Below are positions 43,995 to 55,978 of a DNA stretch of 64,000 bases, in pieces; positions within the stretch are counted from its first letter, which is position 1, and each line of letters begins with the position of its first letter. Made by a program: the position numbers and the translations under genes. Under the pieces are notes generated by a model, which had not been told where the DNA came from, made no database searches, and worked only from the letters and a program-made list of their open reading frames with translations. Source of the DNA: Eutreptiella sp. 'Long Island Sound 2002' (lineage: Eukaryota; Euglenozoa; Euglenophyceae; Eutreptiales; Eutreptiaceae); the NCBI GenBank assembly GCA_964036045.1, contig OZ038388.1, positions 30,463,759-30,527,758 of the forward strand. Direction: 5' to 3'.

Positions 43995-44275
43995 GCCCAA
44001 TCTGTGCGCAGTGTTCAGGGAAGATGCACCGTGCAGGTCATACAGGTTGAGTATGCAGTGGTGCGCAGTGAAGGATGCGCAAGGTGCAGTGTGTGAAGTG
44101 CACAATGCCCGGTGCATTGTGCAGAAGGCATGGTGCAATGTGGAGAGTGCAGTGGCCATGTGCTTGATGCAGTGTGCAGTGTGTGCGCATGAAAACAAGC
44201 CCAAATGCATGTTGCATTGCGCACTCTGTGAACTGCACACTGCGCACCAAAATGTTCTCTCTGCCCGCGGTACAA
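43995..44275. repeat. GTGCA-rich degenerate repeat
   Basis: GTGCA or its variants recur every ~7-12 bp across the segment. The pattern is irregular, so it is a decayed simple repeat rather than a clean array. Confidence 0.6.
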
Positions 44276-45060
44276 TGGGCACATTGCAACGTGCCCTCTG
44301 AGCACTGAGTGCAGTCTGCGCGCTGCAGCCTCATCAAAAATCAGTTGCAGATGATCAAGATGGGCTGAATAGGATAATGTCCATTCCACAGGAAGCTCTG
44401 CAAGCTTTCTTTCCTCTGTTTGCAGGTTCAAACCGTCGACTTCCTCAGGGAGTGTTCCATTTGCAGCCAAGGCGAAGCGTAGCGAGTCGCAACAGGACCT
44501 GCCCGGGCACAAACTGAAATCTGGAGGTTGGATGTCTGGCAACAGCAATGGATGATGCCAAGACTGGATGCCTGCCCTGCTTTGGTTTAGTTCAGCCGTT
44601 TTATCCGCACACCTGAGCAATCTGGTGTAATTCCCCTTTGTTTCTCCTTTGGTGTCATGTTTCATTGGTTTTTCGCTGTTTGGGTAACAAAAGCCCAGAA
44701 TTCAGGAGTGGAAAGGATGCGATCGAAGGCCTGCACACCTCTTCGCATGGGATATGCTACTTGGGGAACAACAAATAGTGGTGATCATTTAATGGGCACC
44801 GAAATGATCACATTCTATGAATTTCTGTCTTGACGATGGTTCACCTCAATGTGCGCCATATGGCCAGACAGCTTGCAACTGGCAACGAAGTGGGGCAAGC
44901 AGGGCTGGGCGGCTGCTGGCAAAGCTGAATGTATACGGGCCATGCCAAACACAGCCAAATGCAAGGGTTAGCTTAAGAGGTTAAGTTACGGGGGTGGCTG
45001 GCACTTGGGACCCGGAACCCCCTTGTAGCTGGGTACCGCTTTTGGGAGGGGTGGGGGGTC
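44276..45060. other. Unassigned region
   Basis: Nothing recognisable is seen apart from short ORFs. Confidence 0.5.
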
Positions 45061-45079
45061 AGGGGTAGGGGGTCGAAAA

Positions 45080-45260
45080 TCAAAATCACCTTGCCGAGTT
45101 TGCTGGATCAAAGCCATGCGGGCCACATAAATGGGGAAACGCCACATACACTCCCCCTTTTTGGGCCCATTCGCGCACCTTACCCCAAGAGGTTGAATTG
45201 TTGGCTTAACCCTTTATTTTGTCCAATAAAAGTATCCCCCAATCATTTTCTGCTTGCGAC
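45080..45260 (+). repeat. Dispersed ~180-bp repeat, copy 1
   Basis: It shares, in order, AAAATCACCT, a GATCAA region, TTTTTGGG-C-CATTCG, TACCCCAA, CCAATAA and ATCCCCCAAT with copies at 45775 and 49590. It is the most diverged of the three. Confidence 0.6.
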
Positions 45261-45774
45261 CCCCCTTGAGCCCCCCTACCTGAAACCCACATTTCAAGGG
45301 GGCTGTGGAGGGTTGGGGGGTCCCAAAAAATGACCCCTGCTTCCGGGGTCAAAAAAAAAGATTTTTCGTTTTTTCTGATTTGCTGAAAAGGTGTTTTTGG
45401 GTCCGCACTCCATGGGGTTTGGCGAGGTCGAGTGGGATGAGTGGTGATGCAGTTTATGCAGTTTTCAGCCATTTTTGTTTTGCCGGTATTTTTGGTGGAG
45501 TTTGTGGCCCTGTGTGGTACCTACCTGGAGGGGTGGGATTGGGGATGTTGTGACAGTATACCCCTGCTAGGATGCAAGCAGACATTTTTTTGCAGCCACG
45601 AGTCTTGCTCAGTGATGGTCATGTTTGAAAGACATGAAATGACTTTTTTGGTTTTGAGCCGTAAGAGTTTTCGGACCCCTGATGTAGGGGGGGCAGGGGG
45701 GGGGGGGATTGTTGGGCACTGGGGGCTTTGAGTGCTAATGCGGTTTTGGAGCTGTTCAGTGGCACTTAGAAATT
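45261..45774. other. Unassigned segment between dispersed repeats
   Basis: A T/G-rich segment with short ORFs. No signal is recognised. Confidence 0.5.
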
Positions 45775-45960
45775 TAGCCAAATCACCTCGAAGAGAGGTT
45801 TTTAGATCCAGCGCAACCGTGGGTGCAATATACCAATTTTTGGGGGGTCATTTGTGGAGCATACCCCAATGGGTGATACTCGATGCCCAACCCCTTGTAA
45901 AATCATCATTCTAGCCGACAAAATGATCCCCCAATGTATTTTCTGACCCCTCCACACCCC
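45775..45960 (+). repeat. Dispersed ~180-bp repeat, copy 2
   Basis: It starts CAAATCACCTCGAAGAGAGG, as does copy 3. It shares GGGGTCATT, GCATACCCCAA, CCAACCCCTTGTAAAATCAT and CCCCCAATG. Confidence 0.8.
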
Positions 45961-46204
45961 CATACCCAGGGGCCATTTTATTGGGAGGGGTGTTTGGGTG
46001 TGTGTATGGGCTGGGTGGGTCGTCTGGGTCACAGGTTTTGTGTATTGTGGATGCTGTACGTCGATTTAGACCTGGCTCCTGAACAATTTTTTTCTTACTT
46101 CTGGATCCTCTAACGAATGGCAGGGGTCTCAAGCCCCCCCCGGGTAGGCCCCCTATGGGCCCTTGCCGATGAGGAGTTTTCACAGTGGCCATTTTTAGGC
46201 TGGC

Positions 46205-47310
46205 ATGCATCTAGTGGCACCTGAAATTTTTCAGAAATGTGACTTTTCTGAAACCCTTCTGTCGCGCCTGGGATGGGTTTGGGTGGTCATTTGGTCACAA
46301 TACCGGTACTCTAGCACCCATGGGGACCCACGTGGTGGCCGCTAGGCCCATGTAGCCCGGGCCATGGGCCCCTCGAGACCCTCAAAAGTGATGTTGTTTA
46401 GGTGATTTGTTGTGAAACCTTCAAGTGATATCACTGTTTTCAATGATATCACAACCATGGGTGCTGAGGGGGGGCACACCGCCGGTGCCAACGATGCCCC
46501 ATGCCCTGGGGCAGTCAGCGCACGTTGCGGCCCGCAACGACAATGGGATGTGGCCCGTGCTACCCTCCCCCTCTGCTGTTTAGTGGCACCACAAAATTTT
46601 CGAAAATTGACTTCTTCTGAAACCCCTCTGTTGCCCGTGGGATGGGTTTGGGTGATCACTTCGTGACAATACAGATATCCATGGGGACCCATGTAATGGC
46701 CGCTAGGCCCATGTAGCCTCAGTGAGCCATCCCCCCCCCCTCAAAAGCCCTAAAATGGCTGTTGCCCAGACTGTTTAGTGGCACCTGAAAACTTTAAAAA
46801 ATGTGATTTTTTCCCAAATCCTATTTTCCCCCTCTGGGATGGGTTTGGATCGTTTAGTGACAATACAGGTGCTGGAGCACCCATGCAGACCCATGTAGTG
46901 GCTGCTAGGCTAGTGTAGCCCGGGCCATGGGCCCTCCGAAAGCCTTGAAATTGCTGTTGTGCAGGCTGTTTAGTGGCACATGAATTCCATCAGTCGTTTC
47001 TCTTTGAGGTGTCTTGCCGAAGGCAATAGAATTTGACTCTTTCCGAAAACCCTCCGACAGCTTTGGGATTGGTTTGGGCCATCATTTGGTGACAATACAG
47101 GTACTCTAGCACGCATAGGAACCTACCCAGTAGCCTGTAGGCCCATGTAGACAGGGCGCTTTGCAGGCTGACGGTGATATTTGAAAATTATTGCAAACTT
47201 AGCTATTTGGGATGGGTTTGGGTCATCATTGGGTGTAGTCCCCATGGGGCACGTAGCTGTGTGAGCCAGGCCCAAAAGCCTAGAAATTGCCGTGTGTGGC
47301 CTGTTTAGTG
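46205..47310 (+). repeat. Degenerate tandem repeat, ~150-370 bp spacing
   Basis: Each unit has TTTAGTGGCAC, a T-rich part, GATGGGTTTGG, GTGACAATAC, and GCTAGGCCCATGTAGCC. The GATGGGTTTGG landmarks are at 46272, 46641, 46838, 47067 (variant) and 47211. Units differ by indels. Confidence 0.75.
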
Positions 47311-47313
47311 GCA

Positions 47314-47700
47314 CAACCTGCTGATGCAGGTTTCAGCCTCAACAGCTCAAAACTCAGAATTTTCAAAACTGATTTTTTTATCTTGTGACCATACACGATG
47401 ATGTAATATTCCATGTAAAGCATGTTTCAGACATGTTTCAGATTTGAGTGCTTTTCACCCCATTTGGTGATTGGGTGCCCGTGCACAACCTGCTTGTCAA
47501 GTTTTCAGCCTCAATACCTCAGAACTCAAATTTCAGACTGTTTCGATATTTTGACCACCCACAATCATGAAATTCCAACGTAAAGCATCTTTCTTTGAGT
47601 GTGTTTTCACCTCATTTTGCCATTGTTGTTCCTAAGGGACCAGTGCTCAACCTGCTTGTGCAGTTTTCAGCCTCAACAGCTTGAAAATCGAAATTTCCAG
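47314..47700 (+). repeat. Degenerate tandem repeat, ~165-bp unit
   Basis: Three units start CAACCTGCT (47314, 47486, 47648) and continue TTTTCAGCCTCAA and a following AAATT region. Confidence 0.75.
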
Positions 47701-49585
47701 GACGGATTTTTTGCGGAGTGGGGGGGTTCCAAGGTATTTGCCCCGCACCCTCTTTTAGGTGCCTGGCCAAAGGCAACAGAATTTTGGGTTTTGCCTGAGA
47801 GGAAGGGGTTTGGTATCGGACAATAAGGAGGGAGGTCCTCCCCCCTTCCCCCCCCTTGGGCGGGGGGGGGGGGGGCTGAGCCCCCCCCCCCCTCCACAAC
47901 CTCCCAACAGTGTGCACACCCCTTGGTGTCACATGCCACATGCCACACGCCACCCCCGTGACTCAAGTTGGATGTGAATAGATATGAACAGACTGCATCC
48001 GTATTGCAGCCACAAGAGTGTCTGTTGCCCTCTGATTTAGCGGGGGTAAAATACATTGTCCAGAAAAAACGTGCGGCTCTTGGCTCTTCTCCCGCAATGT
48101 GCACCATGCGTTTTTCTTGTTGTTTCCTACTGCTTTTGGGTATTTAGTCCTCTGGGGGTTGACAAACATTTGAATATTATGGAACGTCAGCCTAATCTTA
48201 TGACCTGCTTGTATGAATAAATACTTTTGTGGTCATCAAAGGATCGCTTGGGAAGAAAGCCGGCCCCCAACCATTTTGTGAGTTGGTGGCTGCAAGTCAC
48301 TTGTGGCCGCCAGTAGGTGAAAAGGCGGGCCACAACAACCAGTGAGTGTACAAAAGCAAGCCACAGCCACCAGTGATGAAGAGACGGCAGTTATTCATCA
48401 CTCTGGCGACCCCCCCACCCCCTCCTCATTCCCCTTTTACTGAGCTCACCTTAACTGGCCTCACCCACCCTCCTCATTCCCTTTATGGCGCACCCCCCCC
48501 TCCTCATCCTCACCCTGGTGAGGACACAGCGTCCACTTCCCAGTTTGTGTTTGTGAAGGCAGCTCCTGTTTCCTATAGGCCCCTGAAGGGGTGCGCATCT
48601 TGGCATCATCGGCAAAGCTTATGCTTCAGTGCTTTTGTAGTTGAGTTGAGTACGAGTTAGGGCATGTGTGCAGCAGGGCTGAATTTCAGGTTGGGGCCAA
48701 GCGGGCACTGCATGAGTTGCAGCAATTAGGACAGCTGACTCCTACCCGAGCAACGATTCCAATACAGGGCCACCAACAACCCTCAGGGGGAGAAGGAGGG
48801 GCGAGCAGGAGAGGAGGGGTATATGCACCACCAGACTGTTGACTGACGTGCCGTCTGTTGACCACTGGCCTTACACTCAGTGTTGTACTTCTTGGGTGCT
48901 GGGGACCAAAACTATTCACAGACCTGAGATCTCCCCCTGCTCAAGACATCCCCATGTCTATATCCGGAGGGGATGCCCGCTTGAAATCGCACATTATGCA
49001 TGTACATTGACACTGAAGAATAGCATGGCCGCTTTTCCAAGCCATGCAAATACCGTTGCCATGTCATGTCTAAGCTGAAACTAAAGTTTAGCAATAAGTT
49101 TCTGTTTTGCCCCAGTAGAAGCAGTACTGGACAGTGTGTTTGTGGTCTGAGTAACGGAACCGGGCGGCAGGGAGTGAACTGAACTGGGCAGGGGGCATCT
49201 ACCTCTCCTTTGCATCTACCTCTCCTCTAGTTTGGTGATTCTAGCTGCCAGTCGGCCCTGCGTTGAGTGCAATTTTATTTTCCAAAGCAGACCTGGTTGA
49301 ACCTGAAAAGTACCAATGGAACGAACAAAACCATGCTGAGACATCAACTGTCGACACACACTGACTCACAGGTACAGACAAGTGGAATCAAAATGATGCA
49401 GGTCGAAAAGCAGGCCAAGATAGTGCACTCTGACACCGAAAAGCAGCTTTAGGACAAATGAAATGGGAATCACAGGGGGAATTAAAGGGGGGTACCTCAG
49501 CAGACTGAGGAGTGCAATGCCTCATTTGCAATTTTGTTATATCTGCTTCTCATTTTCCTTACTTGTCATCTCTTTGTTCTGCCAA
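47701..49585. other. Unassigned region with C-rich simple repeats
   Basis: C and G homopolymers lie near 47850-47895. A CCTCCTCATTCCC motif repeats at 48420-48510. No gene is recognised. Confidence 0.5.
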
Positions 49586-49765
49586 ACAATCAAATCACCT
49601 CGAAGAGAGGTTGTTAGATCAAGCGCAGGCGCGGGCGTCATATACCCCCCTTTTTTGGGGTCATTCGCGTAGCATACCCCAAGGCATGATATTGGATGTC
49701 CAACCCCTTGTAAAATCATTATTTTGCCCAATAAGAGCATCCCCCAATGGATTTTTTGATTTTGA
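49586..49765 (+). repeat. Dispersed ~180-bp repeat, copy 3
   Basis: Closely related to 45775-45960, starting with the same 20 bases; about 3.8 kb apart. Confidence 0.8.
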
Positions 49766-49874
49766 GGCCTCTACCCCCTTAAACTGGATATCCCTTTTTT
49801 GAGGGGGGGTGGGGGTGGGTGGGGGGGGGGGGGTCAAAAGTTTTTGCTTAATAGGCTACAAGCAGTGGGGATGC

Positions 49875-49940
49875 ACGGTGCGGTCCAACGGTAGCGCAGT
49901 CCAGCCCAGCTGCGCAGTCCTCGGTTCGGATCCTGGTAGC
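49875..49940 (+). other. tRNA-like sequence, plus strand
   Basis: GTCCAACGGTAGCGCA resembles an A box and GGTTCGGATCC differs by one base from a B box. A GCGCAG/CTGCGC stem lies between. No full cloverleaf was found, so it is a tRNA relic or SINE head. Confidence 0.45.
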
Positions 49941-49949
49941 TTAATTTTA

Positions 49950-49969
49950 GCGCCGCCGGCGGCGGCGCC
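49950..49969. other. GC hairpin between convergent tRNA-like sequences
   Basis: GCGCCGCCGGCGGCGGCGCC is almost self-complementary and would form a very stable stem. Confidence 0.7.
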
Positions 49970-50046
49970 AAAGTGGACAGAGTGGGACTCGAACCTCCGA
50001 CCACACGGATGCCGTTCACCTGTGTTACCACTCGGCTACTACTTTG
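49969..50046 (-). other. tRNA-like sequence, minus strand
   Basis: Read on the minus strand, CAAAGT...ACTTTG can close as a 6-bp acceptor stem. TAGCCGAGTGG matches the A box and GGTTCGAGTCC the B box exactly. T and anticodon stems are imperfect, so I cannot assign an anticodon. It could be a tRNA pseudogene or the head of a SINE. Confidence 0.55.
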
Positions 50047-50049
50047 ACT

Positions 50050-50630
50050 GTTCCAAATGGGCTCGCTGCTGCTTGGGGCCGCATCTGCCACTGACAAAAA
50101 ACCCAAACTTTGTGTATCTGTCTGACTGCCTGCCTGACTGCCTGCCTGCTGGCTCAGGGACTGATTGGCTGACTGTCAACCGCTCTTCGAGGTGCACTGC
50201 CGAAGGCAATAGAATTAGGCCTCACCCCACCTTGTAATTTCCACCCCTTGCAATCCCTATGGTGGGGCGGAGGAACCTTCACTTAACCTTTTACACAAAG
50301 CCGTTGGTTTTTCAGGTTTTGGTGGGATTTCTGTGCTTGTCCATGTCAATAATGTTTGTGCGTTGTGGTCCAAATGCATTTGTTGCTTTCAAGGTAATGC
50401 ACATTTCCACGTGCGATGCAGATCACTCCATTTCTTGCCATATCACATTAAACTCTGGAGATCCCCTGCCCCCCCCCCCACCCACCTACTCTGTGGAGTG
50501 CATTGCCTCAAGTTTGTATTTTTCTGCATTTTGTTTGGTTCTGTTTGTCTTTCTTTCAAACCCATCTCCCAACCGAAAGTTTCCCCCTGCCTGCCCGCCC
50601 TCAACAGCAACCCTCTCACCTAATATTCGC
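50050..50630. other. Unassigned segment with CTGCCTGC simple repeat
   Basis: CTGACTGCCTGC-type repeats lie at 50115-50170. A short motif (AGGTG, TGCCGAAGGCAATAGAATT) at about 50190-50216 also occurs near 47010. No gene is seen. Confidence 0.45.
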
Positions 50631-50639
50631 AAAGGATTG

Positions 50640-50960
50640 CAAGCGTCATTCAGGGCGCTGGAAGGACACAGGCCCGGGCATCACCCCACCTGCCCCGACT
50701 GTGCCGTGGTGGTGAACAAGCCATGGTGGTGAGCAGAGCCCTGGGATGGGTCCAAAGGCGGCGGAGGAAGTGGTGGTGTAGCACCACGGGTAAGGCAGCG
50801 CAGTGGGAACATATCCTAACACACATCGAACAATTAGCTGATGCAGTGCAATGGATGCACATCCCTTCCCACATGAAAGGCAACATGAGGGCCGACCACT
50901 TTGCTATTGTGGGGTGCAGGCGATCCCCACTACTGTTTGGCCACATGTTGATTCACCCAT
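50640..50960 (+). pseudogene. RNase H-like fragment
   Basis: The frame from 50723 reads WVQRRRRKWWCSTTGKAAQW, then a helix-like stretch, then VQWMHIPSHMKGNMRADHFA. This order matches the second half of RNase HI-type domains: a basic, Trp-rich part, then V-W-x-x-(I/V)-(P/K)-(S/G)-H, then a GN-x-x-AD-x-x-A helix with the last catalytic Asp. An upstream piece in another frame (DCAVVVNKP, near 50697) suits the SD-x-x-VVN catalytic Asp region, so a frameshift separates them. The N-terminal half is missing. Source (a retroelement or a host gene) is unknown. Confidence 0.5.
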
Positions 50961-51099
50961 ACTCCACCCTGTTGTATGTGTCTAACTCACAACAAACATC
51001 CTGTACCCATTGGGTTCATCAACTAACCCCCCCCCCCCTATCATTAATTCTCCTGGGGGCACAAAAAAATCAGGGTTGGCTGGCTGGCCAAAAGGGAGA

Positions 51100-51700
51100 A
51101 TTATTAAGGGGGGGGTATTATTTGACTCTTTTGCTTTTCACCAGGGATAGGGCCAAAAACATTGTCCCTGGTGTGCCCTAGATTGACTGAGATTGCCTGA
51201 ATGTGCTGCACACCTTGGGTATGTAGGACAAGACATGTCCCAACAAAATTTGAGGGTTGCAAGACTTTGTGCATGACAGCAATGAAGCAGAAATTTCAGA
51301 TGAGGATGGGGATGGCCTGCAGCACTTGCCTCTGCACAAGGGGGTGAATTATTCGGCCATTTGAAATCATCACCAAAAGGGGGGGATTATTAAGGGGGGG
51401 GTATTATTTGACTCTTTTGCTTTTCACCAGGGATAGGGCCAAAAACATTGTCCCTGGTGTGCCCTAGATTGACTGAGATTGCCTGAATGTGCTGCACACC
51501 TTGGGTATGTAGGACAAGACATGTCCCAACAAAATTTGAGGGTTGCAAGACTTTGTGCATGACAGCAATGAAGCAAAAATTTCAGATGAGGATGGGGATG
51601 GCCTGCAGCACTTGCCTCTGCACAAGGGGGTGAATTATTCGGCCATTTGAAATCATCACCAAAAGGGGGGGATTATTAAGGGGGGGGGTTAATTAACGGG
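51100..51700 (+). repeat. Near-perfect tandem duplication, 286-bp unit
   Basis: Units begin ATTATTAAGGGGG at 51100 and 51386, and a third partial start is at 51672. The two full units differ at about one base (AGCAGAAA versus AGCAAAAA), so the duplication is recent. No gene is in the unit. Confidence 0.93.
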
Positions 51701-54700
51701 GGGAGGTTACTGTAAGCACACATGCTTGACATTCTTGGGGGGGGGAGGCAGGAACCGTCACTTTTGGCTATTTTCACCATGTTCACACGAGGGTGCGCAG
51801 GTACTGTTGTGTGCCACTATGAGAATTCCCAAGGGGATGCATCTGCTTGTGCTTCTATCTGCCTGCCTGCCTGCCTTTCAGCTGCTGACACTAAAATCCT
51901 TCTCCATCCCCAACATAATCAAGTCTAACTGTTGGGACCAAGCTGATCAATTTCAGCATTATGTGTCATCTAAGAGCTTGTGGACTTTGGGTGGGGGGGG
52001 GGGCTCACAAACGGATCACCAAGGGCGACGAGGTTCCCAAAAGTGAGGAAAAGTGTTGTTTCATGATGTAAGCAGGTTTGAGCGCATGTGTCACCCAATG
52101 CACATCTTCGATACTCAAAACAGCCTAAACAGCTGTTTTTTGGCAACCTTTGAAAATTTTTCAGTTTTTCGAATCCACCACCTCTCCTTGTGGGATCCAC
52201 AGCTGGCTGCCACTGTTGAGGTCTTTTTTTTCGAACCTTGTGGTCCAACTTCATAATCCAAGGCGTCATCCAAAATTTGGGCGGAATCCAAGCCGGCAGT
52301 ACCAAGGTAGGATATGGGACCATTTTATTCCATTGTGCTTGTTTGTTTCTTGCTGCCTGCTGCTTGCTTGTTTGCAGCAACCAGAGAGGCTGGTCAGATT
52401 TTGCTGGTTACAATGGCTCATTGACCTGAGCCTGACCCTTTACCCCAGAACCAGCCATCTTTTTGTGCTGCCTGATGTGGCAAGTGTGCTGTGCGAGTTG
52501 GCTGTGTGATGCAGATTTTTTTGCATGGTGCATCCCCGCTTCCCCCAGGGTGCTGGGGAATGTGATGCAGATTGTGTGGGGTGGACTTCCCTGGTTTGGT
52601 GCTGTTGTGCTGCTGCTGCTGCTGTATTCTGATCGTCCCTGGTGCTGGTCCTCACTGCCCATACACTTTGTTCCAATTCCGCTGGCTCTCAGGTGCAACC
52701 CATACACACTGACCGCTGACTTTAAGCAATCACCACCAACTGATTTGCGTTGATTTGCCGCAGATTATCCTTTCGCCCCACCTAGGCGGGTGCTCCTAGA
52801 CCTGGAGCTCCTTTTTCCAATGCCAACTTTACCTTTGTCTTTACCCTTTTGTGTCCTGACCAGCACACAGCATGGCCCAGAAGCACCCCTGAAACTCCTG
52901 CAAGACTGTGTGAGACTGCATTTCTCTATGCATTCAGCTGAACCCTTTCTGTCCTCTTTCTTCCACATGGTAGAGATACAACCTCATCAGGCAGGTGTCA
53001 GGCTGCTTCTACTGCACTTTGTGACCATGTTGTGCGTGAAGTCCTCGGTTCATCTTGAGTGATTGTTGTTGCAGGGGAAATGCGAGTAGGACAACCATGC
53101 TGTTGTGGTTCTGTATGTGAGCTCTTGGGTTGTGGTTCCCAAACTGCCCCAAGCCCTGCCCTGCCAAGCCAAGTTACCCTCAACAACCCCAAGCGGCCAG
53201 CCCAATTTGCCTCAAGTGACCCCAGGCCAATCAAGCAATTTATGGAGGGTAAAGGTAAAAGGATAGTTGAAGCAATTGCACAAAGTGTTCAACTTCAGAT
53301 GATGCAATTTCTCATTTTTTTGAAGCATATTACCTTTGCACTGTTGCTTCGCAATCGGTTAAGCATGTAGCATTTCAGTATTTTGCACCTATGCAATAAG
53401 CAAAATGTACGCAATTTGTGAAGAAAATTCAGTGCAAACATGCAGATGGGCTGGTGCATGGTTTGGTCTCATTTCCCAAGTGAAAGGTATGCAACCGGTT
53501 GTGCTAGTGACCGGTAATACCGGTATACCGGCAGTACTTTGTTGAACAACTCAAGTAACCTCTATTCACCGCTTGCTTTGGCAAAAATTTAGCAAAACAA
53601 CTGAAGGTCACGCCATTGCCGGCATTACCGCATTGGCGATTTTCAGAGTTTTGTTCGGCCCAATTCTTGAAATGGTTTTACAGTTGAAAACTGAGACTTT
53701 GGATATGGTTCATTTATGATTTGCTTCTACTTTGTCCTGCTGCAGTGGTTTTGAAAAAAATTGATTCACCAAATGTGACACTCTAGGTAAAAAGGTATTT
53801 TCGGTACATTTCCGCCGATTTCGGCCTATAGCCAATATTGGAAGATTTTCTTTTGAAAGAGTGCATACTATTAAGGAAAAAGCAAGATTTCGGTTTTTGA
53901 GTTCAAAAGGTTGCTTCCTCTATGTCTACACCAAGTTAGGTAGGCACAATGCTGGGCAAAGAAATCTCTCCACGAAATATGTTCGTAACAAAGGCGACCC
54001 ATATCGCCAAGATTAAACATTACTCTCTCCGTTGTTTACAAGATGCAAACCGCAGAGCGGTGCGCATCATTGGGTAAATGGGAGCATCCAGAGCCATGCT
54101 TCGAAAATTGGTATCTCGCTTCTCTTTCTTCCTTGGGTCAATCTACGCCGGTGCGGCATAGACGTTGCATCCACGGCACTGTCGGTGTACGCCGGTGCAC
54201 ATTTTTGCACCACCAGCGCTGCAGAGCGTTTACCTGACGAAGGATTCGACCTTTGTCTATCCTTCCTGGTCGATCAAATAAGGAATTTCCATAGTTTTAC
54301 TGGACTGTTTGTTGGTTTTCCCGTCCAAGTAGGAATCGCCACTCATTGTCGTCTATGTGCGTGAATTCTAGTGCTTTCTTTGGCGAGTTTTGTGGAAGGC
54401 ATATCTCTTGTAGCTTTGAGGTCCTACGGGAAGTGAATGGATGGATCTGCAGGTTTTGTCATGCACTTTCATCCTATCAACTTTCCAGAATTTTTCACTG
54501 CCGCTTTTTGGAGAAAAAGGATGTGCAAGCCCTGTTGGTGGGCGCACTGACTCATGGAACCCATGTACCATGAGTCCGTAGCATGAAGGGACTTTTCTTC
54601 CTTGGCCTCTTTGTGGTGTCTCTGTCACGTGAGTACTTCAAAACTTTCCAGGCCCTGGCCCAACATGAACCTTTGGGCAAAATATGGTATGTGAAACCAT

Positions 54701-55978
54701 GAGTTTCTTTGGTGGAGTTTACTAACTCTATGGTCTTGTGAGCGCAATCGTCAAGAGCGCGTATGTGGGCCAACAAGACCAAAAGCCCAAGCTGTTTTTC
54801 GATTTTGGTCATAACTCGGCGTTGCATCCGCGCAATTTAATTATGAGTATGGCGAGGTCGCCAATTTATGGTCCATTTTTCGTCAATTTCCCTCCAAATT
54901 GCAAATCAAAACAAGCCATATCTCCAACCCTAGAGATTCAACTTACAACACAAAGTGCTTCGGAAACTAGAAACCTTGGGAAGCAACTGTGTCAGATGTT
55001 CCATTTTTGACGCGACGTGCCATATTTTTTATATGTTCTACAAGTGAGCACACGGGCGGGTTCCACACTTTTGCTCCGTGTACACGCTGGGCTAGGGTTG
55101 GGCAAGGGGCAAGGGAGCGATCTCACGCAAAGTAAGTACTTTTGGGAAGTACCGCTAAAGTTTCTTCATTGTCCCCCCATTTGCCCAATGGAAAGGTCCA
55201 CAAGGAACCTTTTTTCCGTAAGTTCCGAAAGTAGCATATTGGCACTCTTTTTGTGTGAAGCACAAATTGAAGTGCCAAGAATGCTTATAAGCGCTAAGCA
55301 AGCAAATCAAGCAGCAAATGTAGCCATTTGCAACGTGGGCTTTCACCATGTATCGCCCCGATTCTGGATCTCCATAGGGTCCGGAGATACAAGATCCATG
55401 AGAACTACTTTTTGGGCCATTTTTGCAGTGTTTGCCCAAAATGGCCCAAAAAGTGCTTCTCTCCTAGATTTCATCCCCGGGCGCCCATGCACCCGATCCC
55501 GGATGTGAAGTGTGGTATGAATCAAGCGGACCAACGTCCATCGAATAGGCTATGTACCATTTGGTCCTCCACTTTGGGTCGTAGTTTAGAGAGAGCCAAG
55601 GTTAGTCACATGGTAACATTTTTTTCCATTTTGTGGCGTATGGTGCCAGTAAGGCAATTAAGACAATAGTTAAAGGACTTGAACTCACCGAAGATCGTGC
55701 ATAAATCTGACATCACGTCTCGTGTTAAATCTCCACGCTTTTTTTCGTCTCTTCTCGCCATGCTCACGGGTTTATACTATTGAGTGTCATTCCGAGTTTG
55801 GCCAATTTTTCTGATTTTCACCCAATTGGGGCCATTAAACAACTATCATATCTCCAAGGGACAGCAAGGTTGGACCCAGCCCGGGATGCAAAAATTCTGC
55901 ACTTAGAGCCTAACCTAGCCAAACTATGTCCCGGTGACGACCTGTAATTTGTGCGATAGCATAGTTCAACAGGTGTCT
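51701..55978. other. Unassigned region
   Basis: Short ORFs occur on both strands (up to 163 codons at 55017-55508), none with a recognised domain. Composition becomes AT-richer after 53240. No RNA gene was found. Confidence 0.5.
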
